This document shows, in pieces, positions 58,638-64,000 of a stretch of 64,000 nucleotides of DNA. The notes beneath the pieces are model-generated. The model was given only the letters and a program-made list of their open reading frames with translations, did no database searches and was not told the origin of the DNA. The translations under genes and the position numbers were made by a program. Position 1 is the stretch's first letter, and each line of letters starts with the position of its first letter. This DNA comes from Flavobacterium lipolyticum (GTDB taxonomy: Bacteria; Bacteroidota; Bacteroidia; Flavobacteriales; Flavobacteriaceae), in assembly GCF_020905335.1 (NCBI RefSeq), contig NZ_JAJJMN010000001.1:3955236-4019235 (forward strand), written 5' to 3'.

Positions 58638-59108
58638 TTAGTGTTTGCCATGTCTATGCCCTTTTCCATGTCCATTTCCATTTCCGTGCCCATTATCTTT
58701 ATATTCTTTGTTGTTCCCTTTCCCTGGTTTTAGACCAATTGTTTTTTGTGGTTTACCGATGTAACCTTTACCATATTTTACTTTGTGAGTTTTATAATTG
58801 TCATATGGAGAATTGCCTCTGTAATCGGTTAGTACCACTTTGTATTCATTATAAAGGTCATAATTTCTGTAGTTTCTTGGTAGATTTCTAGCTCTGATCC
58901 ATTTTCCATTACTTATGTAAATATAAATGGATGCATTGATATCGTAGTACATCTCGAGATCCGGTAAATAATAGTAACGGACATCTGTATAACCCGCCGG
59001 ACCCCATGCCGGAGGTGTTCCAATATTTACATTAACAGATACCTGTGCCTGTAAAGAGCTTACGGCAATGAATGTCATTGCAATAAAGAAGTATTTTAGT
59101 GATTTCAT
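58638..59108 (-). CDS. Secreted protein with a Gly/His-rich tail
   Basis: 156 residues with a signal peptide (MKSLKYFFIAMTFIAVSSLQAQ). The core has many Tyr and Asn residues (TDVRYYYLPDLEMYYDINAS, RNYRNYDLYNEYKVVLTDYRG). The last 30 residues are a GHGNGNGHGKGHRHGKH type tail that could bind metal. I do not recognise a named family, though similar Tyr-rich secreted proteins occur in Flavobacteria. It stands alone between the decayed segment and the OmpA gene. Confidence 0.75.
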   Translation of the reverse strand: MKSLKYFFIAMTFIAVSSLQAQVSVNVNIGTPPAWGPAGYTDVRYYYLPDLEMYYDINASIYIYISNGKWIRARNLPRNYRNYDLYNEYKVVLTDYRGNSPYDNYKTHKVKYGKGYIGKPQKTIGLKPGKGNNKEYKDNGHGNGNGHGKGHRHGKH

Positions 59109-59178
59109 GATTTTAAATTAATAAGAATCTAAAGTAAAACAAAAATCGAACCTAAAATTAATTGGTGGTACATTTTTA

Positions 59179-61113
59179 TTATAAAGCCGTAATAATAAAT
59201 TCACTACGTCTGTTCATTTGGTGCTCTTCTTCGGTACAAGGCACTCCATCCGAACATTTGTTTACAAGTTCAATTTCACCGTATCCTTTACCTGTTAATC
59301 TCTGTGGTGCTATACCATTTTTAACTAGCCATTGTATGGTAGATTTTGCTCTTCTGTCAGATAGGGCTTCGTTGTATTGAAATGTGGCACGGCTATCTGT
59401 ATGCGAGCGGATGTCTAGTTTCATTTTTGGATACTGGTTTAAAACATCAAGAATTTTTTCTAGGTCTAAAGCCGCTTCCGGACGAATGTTTGATTTATCG
59501 AGATCAAAATAAATCATTTTAATACCAAAACACTTGCCTAAATCATCACCAATGGTTACTTCGCAGCCTGATTTTTCTAGCGCTATAGATAAGTTAGTTC
59601 TTCCGTTTTCTTTTGCAATTGTAACATTTTCTTCTTTGGTGTAATATTTTTCTTTTTCAGCTCTTAAAAAATAGGTTAGTCCGCATTCGACAGGAAAGGT
59701 ATAATTTCCGTTTGCATCAGAGTTTCCGGTTGCTATTACTTTAAAGCCGTCGGAGTATAAACTTAGCTTGGTATTGGGCAATACTTCTCCGGTAGCCAGG
59801 TCGGTTATTGTACCGTACAATTCCTGAATACAGGTCAAGGGTATTCTTTCTAAAAATTGATAAATATCATCAGAACCCTGTCCGCCATCTTTATTGGAGG
59901 TAAAAAAACCTCTTCTCGATTTACTGTCGATTATATAGGAAAAATCATCTTTGGGAGAGTTGACGTCGGCTCCAAGATTTTGAATGTTACTTACATCCGT
60001 AGCGCTTAGTTTACCCACAAAGACATCCAAACCTCCAAGTCCGGGATGCCCGTCTGAAGCAAAGTAAATTTCATTTTGATCGTTTACATAGGGAAAACTT
60101 TCTTTTCCTTCGGTGTTAATACCAGGGCCTAAATTCTCAGGAACGCCAAAATCTCCATTGCTGTTAATATTTACTTTGTAAAGATCAGATTGTCCCATTG
60201 ATCCCGGCATATCCGATGCAAAATAAAGTGTTTTTTCGTCGGGACTTAAAGCAGGATGTGCCGTGCTGTAATTATTACTATCAAAAGGCAACTCTGTTAT
60301 ATTGGTCCATTCGTCGTTTTCAAATGTAGCTTTGTATATTTTTATTAAAGTAATTTTGCTTTCATTTTTTCCTTTTTTACCATTTATGTAATTGTTTCTC
60401 GTAAAATAAACGGTTTTTCCATCTTTTGTAAAAACAGGAGTCGACTCATGGAATTTGGTGTTTATTTTGGATTTGAATTTTTTGGGAGCATTTGGATTAA
60501 AATTCTCATCGATATCGGATTGATACAAATTTGTAAAATGCTCACCGGTCCATTTATGAATTCTTTGACTAAAATTACCGGTATCGCGGGCTGAGGCAAA
60601 TATAATTTTGTGTTGATAGAAAGCTGTTCCATAATCGGAGTATTTACTGTTTATTCCTGCATTTTCGATCGTATAGCGTCCTGAATTGGCTTTTATTTTA
60701 TCGAGATAATTTTTGTCTGTTTCATATAGTTTGGCTCTATTATCATTTTTTGACTTTTTATTGAACAGTTCCATTATCTGATTGGCTTTGGCTGTATTTC
60801 CGGTAGATTTTAATGCCTGTGCGTATCGATAGTAATATTCAGGTTCTGCCTCGGTATTCATGGCAAATAATTCGCCATACCATTTGGCAGCTTGTTCAAA
60901 TTGTGAATTGAAGTAAAAGGAGTTTCCCAACTTCTTAAACAGATCTTCAGATCGGTATCCTTTTTCGGCTACCCTTTCATACGTTTTTATTGCATCGATA
61001 TAGGCATAGTTATCGTATTTTTTGTCTCCGGAAACAATTTTACCCTGTTGCGCAAAACTGTTAGATAAAAAAACACTTACTATGGTGGTGCAAAGGAGTA
61101 TATATTTTTTCAT
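59179..61113 (-). CDS. OmpA-family outer-membrane protein with TPR and PD40 repeats
   Basis: 644 residues with a signal peptide (MKKYILLCTTIVSVFLSNSFAQ). Order of parts: TPR-like helices (about 25-130), PD40/WD40-like blades (about 150-420; STAHPALSPDEKTLYFASDMPGS, NEIYFASDGHPGLGGLDVFVG), a carboxypeptidase regulatory-like beta domain (GTITDLATGEVLPNTKLSLY), and an OmpA peptidoglycan-binding domain at the end (FDLDKSNIRPEAALDLEKIL, RSHTDSRATFQYNEALSDRRA). The fold occurs with PorP/SprF proteins and type IX substrates, as here. It is the last of three genes on the minus strand, 11 bases from PorP. Confidence 0.93.
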   Translation of the reverse strand: MKKYILLCTTIVSVFLSNSFAQQGKIVSGDKKYDNYAYIDAIKTYERVAEKGYRSEDLFKKLGNSFYFNSQFEQAAKWYGELFAMNTEAEPEYYYRYAQALKSTGNTAKANQIMELFNKKSKNDNRAKLYETDKNYLDKIKANSGRYTIENAGINSKYSDYGTAFYQHKIIFASARDTGNFSQRIHKWTGEHFTNLYQSDIDENFNPNAPKKFKSKINTKFHESTPVFTKDGKTVYFTRNNYINGKKGKNESKITLIKIYKATFENDEWTNITELPFDSNNYSTAHPALSPDEKTLYFASDMPGSMGQSDLYKVNINSNGDFGVPENLGPGINTEGKESFPYVNDQNEIYFASDGHPGLGGLDVFVGKLSATDVSNIQNLGADVNSPKDDFSYIIDSKSRRGFFTSNKDGGQGSDDIYQFLERIPLTCIQELYGTITDLATGEVLPNTKLSLYSDGFKVIATGNSDANGNYTFPVECGLTYFLRAEKEKYYTKEENVTIAKENGRTNLSIALEKSGCEVTIGDDLGKCFGIKMIYFDLDKSNIRPEAALDLEKILDVLNQYPKMKLDIRSHTDSRATFQYNEALSDRRAKSTIQWLVKNGIAPQRLTGKGYGEIELVNKCSDGVPCTEEEHQMNRRSEFIITAL

Positions 61114-61124
61114 GATAAAAAATT

Positions 61125-62042
61125 TTAGAAGAAACGAGGAGTTGTCATTTTACTATTTTTTCTAAAGAATTCATAGCGCAAGAAAATTTCATGTGAGCCT
61201 GAATTGTAATTGTTTAAGTTTGTGGTTTCACGGTCGTAACCATATCCTATGTACAAACCATCACTAACCTGAAACCCGGCCATAGCACTAAGCGAGGCGC
61301 TCCATCTGTAAGCAACACCTACCACAAATTTTTCGATAAACATAAAGTTGGCTGAAACGTCTACCTGAAGTGGTGCCCCCTGAACCATTTTAGTGAGTAA
61401 GGCGGGTTTGAATTTGATGTACTGGTATTTGTCCAGATCAAAAACATATCCTGCGATTAAATAATAATTGATTCTGTCTTTGTAAATCGCATAATCATTA
61501 TCATCATACCGATTGGTTTCGATAAAATTTGGTACTGATAAACCAATGTAAGCCTTATCGGAGTGCCAATAGACCCCGGCTCCTACATTGGGCGAGAATT
61601 TATTGTTCAAGTCCTGAAACTGCGGATCACCCTGACTTTCCGGGTTTAATTTAGTAACATCGAGATTAAAAAAATTAGCAGAACCTTTAATCCCAAAAGA
61701 AAGTTTAAAATCTGCGGATGTTTGTATCGTATACGAAAGATCAGCGGAAAAAGTGTTTTCATTTATAGGTCCAATCTTGTCATTGACCAGCGAAACTCCA
61801 AGTCCCAGATTACTATTGTTTATTGGAGTATTTACAGAAAAAGTACTGGTTTCCGGTGCTCCGTCAAGTCCGACCCATTGGGTACGATATAAACCGAATA
61901 TACTCAATGCTCCTCGCGAGCCCGCATATGCCGGATTGATATTTATGGTGTTGTACATGTATTGTGTAAACTGTGCATCTTGTTGTGCATAACTTACTAT
62001 AGCGGTAAACACCAAAACGAAAGAAAATAGTTTTGTTTTCAT
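61125..62042 (-). CDS. PorP/SprF family type IX secretion membrane protein
   Basis: 305 residues with a signal peptide (MKTKLFSFVLVFTAIVSYAQ). The family opening QDAQFTQYMYNTININPAYAG is complete, and the rest is a beta barrel (LGLGVSLVNDKIGPINE, GVGVAYRWSASLSAMAGF-like strands, YIGYGYDRETTNL). PorP/SprF proteins are outer-membrane partners that help move or anchor type IX substrates, mainly those with a type B C-terminal domain. The upstream gene encodes exactly such a substrate. The end is NSKMTTPRFF. Confidence 0.95.
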   Translation of the reverse strand: MKTKLFSFVLVFTAIVSYAQQDAQFTQYMYNTININPAYAGSRGALSIFGLYRTQWVGLDGAPETSTFSVNTPINNSNLGLGVSLVNDKIGPINENTFSADLSYTIQTSADFKLSFGIKGSANFFNLDVTKLNPESQGDPQFQDLNNKFSPNVGAGVYWHSDKAYIGLSVPNFIETNRYDDNDYAIYKDRINYYLIAGYVFDLDKYQYIKFKPALLTKMVQGAPLQVDVSANFMFIEKFVVGVAYRWSASLSAMAGFQVSDGLYIGYGYDRETTNLNNYNSGSHEIFLRYEFFRKNSKMTTPRFF

Positions 62043-62139
62043 AGTAGGTATATTATTTAAGTATTGTTATTGCCCTTTGAATCTTAAAAGATAAGTTCAT
62101 TGAATTCTGGAATTTAGAACATGAATTTTTCAATTGAAA

Positions 62140-62178
62140 ACCATCCTGATAACTGATCAAATATGTAATCAGGATGGT
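62140..62178 (-). terminator. Hairpin between the adhesin and porP/sprF-like genes
   Basis: ACCATCCTGAT / ATCAGGATGGT, 11-bp perfect stem, followed by a T-rich stretch on the minus strand. It may be an attenuator in the three-gene unit. Confidence 0.55.
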
Positions 62179-62184
62179 ATCTGC

Positions 62185-64000
62185 TTATCTAGAAAGATAT
62201 AAATATCCATCTTTTTTGTTCACTTTTATTGCACCATTTTCATCTACGGAGGTGTAATTAAGAATATAGAAGTAAGTTCCCGTTGGAAGGCCATCTGACT
62301 GGCTTATTGTTGTTCTTCCTCTTGAAACGCCATCAAAAGCATTGGTGGTATTGTTGTAGTTTTTAGTATCGAATACTAATACTCCCCAACGGTTGTATAT
62401 TTCGACACTATTGTCAGGATAACAGCTAGTGGCGTCAATATTGTCGATAACAAATCGGTCGTTTATACCGTCGTTATTAGGAGAGAATGCGTTATGAACC
62501 AGTATTGTTCCGCAAGCCAAAACTTTGCAATCATCATTAACCGTAAGGTTTACCACTAAACTTCTTGGACAGGCTTCGTCTTTTATTTGATATTCAAATG
62601 AATAGTTACCAATCGGAAGCCCAAAAGTAGTTACAACACTTCCATTTAGCGCACCGGTATTATTGGTATCAATCCAGGTACCGGTTGTAGAAGTATTTCT
62701 AGGCAGCGGACCTAATAAACTAACCGTTGAAGTATCGGCATTACAGGCTTCTATTGCAAAAGGAGCTGTCGAAACAATTTCATGTATAACGGTTATGGTT
62801 TGCACGAGTATTGTTTTATTACCCGCACAATCGGATAAAGTGTATGTTCTTGTTAAGATATAAGGAGTGTTTCCACAGCCAGTGCCTCCATTATTAGAAT
62901 CACTTACTGTTACCGTTACAGCCTGACTGCAATTATCTGCAGTATTGGTTACGACACTCGTATTCGCAACAGGAATATCCGCTATGTTTTGTAAAGTGAC
63001 ATCTGCTGGAATTGTTCCTGTTGGAGGAGTGGTATCCTTAACAGTAATTACCTGAGTAAAGGAAGTTGTGTTTCCGGAGCAATCGCTGGCAGTCCATTTT
63101 CGGGTTAGAATATAATTGGTACTACATTCATTTTCAATACTGTTTTTTGTTTCAGTATAAACTACCGGCACATTAGCATTACAATTGTCTGATACTGTTA
63201 TATTAGCCGGTGCAGGAACTTTATCACATGATACTGTAATATTCGCCGGAAGGGCTCCATTAAAGACTGGTTTGCTGGTATCTTCGATCGTAATCACCTG
63301 AATGAAAGTATCTGTAATATTGTTGCAATTGTCTTTTGCTACCCAACTGTTTGTATAGGTTCCGGCATTTGCACAAGTAGGAGAGGGTACAAATTGTCCT
63401 GTAGTTTTCTCGATTGTCACATCGTTATCACAATTATCGGAAGCTACAGGTGCACTGGCTTGCGCAGTAGTTAAACCTGTCGTATCACTACATTGAATGG
63501 TTTTATTCAAACTTCCGGTTAGAGTCGTCCAGGTTGGTTTGGTAGTATCTTCGATAGTGATTACTTGTGTAAAAGTATCGGAAGTATTACCACAATTATC
63601 CTTAACGGTCCAAGTATTGGTATAGGTTCCGGAGTTTCCACAAGACTGAGAAGCTACAAACTGACCACTGGTTTTAACGATATTGGTCACATCGTTATCA
63701 CAATTATCGGAAGCTACAGGTGCACTGGCTTGCGCAGTAGTTAAACCTGCCGTATCACTACATTGAATGGTTTTATTCAAACTTCCGATTAGAGTCGTCC
63801 AGGTTGGTTTGGTAGTATCTTCGATAGTGATCACTTGTGTAAAAGTATCGGAAGTATTACCGCAATTATCCTTAATAGTCCATGTATTGGTATAGGTTCC
63901 GGAGTTTCCACAAGACTGAGAAGCTACAAACTGACCGCTGGTTTTAACGATATTGGTCACATCGTTATCACAATTATCGGAAGCTACAGGTGCACTGGCT
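62185..64000 (-). CDS. Large repeat adhesin with gliding-motility (type IX, type B) C-terminal domain, N-terminus outside window
   Basis: The frame is open to the right edge; about 605 residues are seen. HYR/Ig-like repeats of about 90 residues (motifs DNCGNTSDTFTQVITIEDTT, KTIQCSDT, ASAPVASDNCDNDVT) are followed by a region without repeats (about 420-490) and the gliding-motility-associated C-terminal domain (VHNAFSPNNDGINDRFVIDN, IYNRWGVLVF, GTYFYILNYT, KDGYLYLSR). The DNA period of the last repeats is 270 bases (63421, 63691, 63961) with few differences. It is a type IX-secreted surface protein, probably an adhesin. Partner PorP/SprF and OmpA genes follow. Confidence 0.92.
   Translation of the reverse strand, partial: ASAPVASDNCDNDVTNIVKTSGQFVASQSCGNSGTYTNTWTIKDNCGNTSDTFTQVITIEDTTKPTWTTLIGSLNKTIQCSDTAGLTTAQASAPVASDNCDNDVTNIVKTSGQFVASQSCGNSGTYTNTWTVKDNCGNTSDTFTQVITIEDTTKPTWTTLTGSLNKTIQCSDTTGLTTAQASAPVASDNCDNDVTIEKTTGQFVPSPTCANAGTYTNSWVAKDNCNNITDTFIQVITIEDTSKPVFNGALPANITVSCDKVPAPANITVSDNCNANVPVVYTETKNSIENECSTNYILTRKWTASDCSGNTTSFTQVITVKDTTPPTGTIPADVTLQNIADIPVANTSVVTNTADNCSQAVTVTVSDSNNGGTGCGNTPYILTRTYTLSDCAGNKTILVQTITVIHEIVSTAPFAIEACNADTSTVSLLGPLPRNTSTTGTWIDTNNTGALNGSVVTTFGLPIGNYSFEYQIKDEACPRSLVVNLTVNDDCKVLACGTILVHNAFSPNNDGINDRFVIDNIDATSCYPDNSVEIYNRWGVLVFDTKNYNNTTNAFDGVSRGRTTISQSDGLPTGTYFYILNYTSVDENGAIKVNKKDGYLYLSR

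Overview
The window looks like chromosome of a Flavobacterium-type member of the Bacteroidetes. The support is low G+C DNA, promoters of the TTG / TAnnTTTG type, near absence of Shine-Dalgarno sequences, many short Cys-type lipoprotein signals, OstA-like, ACBP and PorP/SprF proteins, and a gliding-motility C-terminal domain. Most of the roughly 50 genes are ordinary core or housekeeping genes. No complete rRNA, tRNA or CRISPR array was seen.

Layout. 1-9.6 kb: the 3' end of gyrA, a secreted TPR protein, an OsmC protein, a DUF349 protein, aroE behind a TPR gene, and a class III aminotransferase. 9.6-20 kb: an OstA-like LPS-transport protein, a GH13 amylase lipoprotein, a compact envelope-lipid operon (LUD, cdsA, psd, ACBP, lipoprotein SOD), rsfS-ftsH, and birA. 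20-32.4 kb: an SRPBCC protein, pyrE back to back with a NUDIX gene, DUF4287, an XRE regulator, a broken cyclic-phosphate receiver gene, an M14 peptidase, a MocR regulator facing a cupin/DapA-like pair, and a DbpA-like helicase. 32.6-39 kb: a small secreted protein, a large nested repeat, a PhnA-like protein, a twice-frameshifted zeta-type kinase, coaD, ddl, and PASTA-rluD. 39-51.4 kb: accessory envelope and repair genes (a ModF-like ABC protein, rhodanese, MscS, two MsrA, NUDIX, ankyrin, amidohydrolase, DUF2071, DUF4166). 51.4-53.9 kb: dnaK behind a large regulatory region. 54-57.3 kb: a small integrase module. 57.4-58.6 kb: a decayed stretch with a GNAT gene and a broken lipoprotein gene. 58.6 kb to the end: a secreted protein and a surface cluster of OmpA/PD40 protein, PorP/SprF protein and a large type IX-secreted repeat adhesin that runs off the window.

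How genes fit together. cdsA and psd make phosphatidylethanolamine precursors and sit with an acyl-CoA-binding protein. The MocR, cupin and DapA-like genes look like one regulated catabolic unit. The last three genes look like a type IX secretion substrate with its dedicated outer-membrane partners.

The most distinctive content lies between genes. There are five copies or halves of a large CGCAAAG palindrome, nested heptamer/140-200-bp minisatellites, 8-bp-period degenerate repeats, and mini-palindromes around ctgaaag. There is also a Flavo-1-like RNA element, several apparently leaderless promoters, and a dnaK upstream region with six TGTCA boxes and a sigma-54-like -24/-12 element. Three genes are broken by single-base events. 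I did not find a clearly new multi-gene system.
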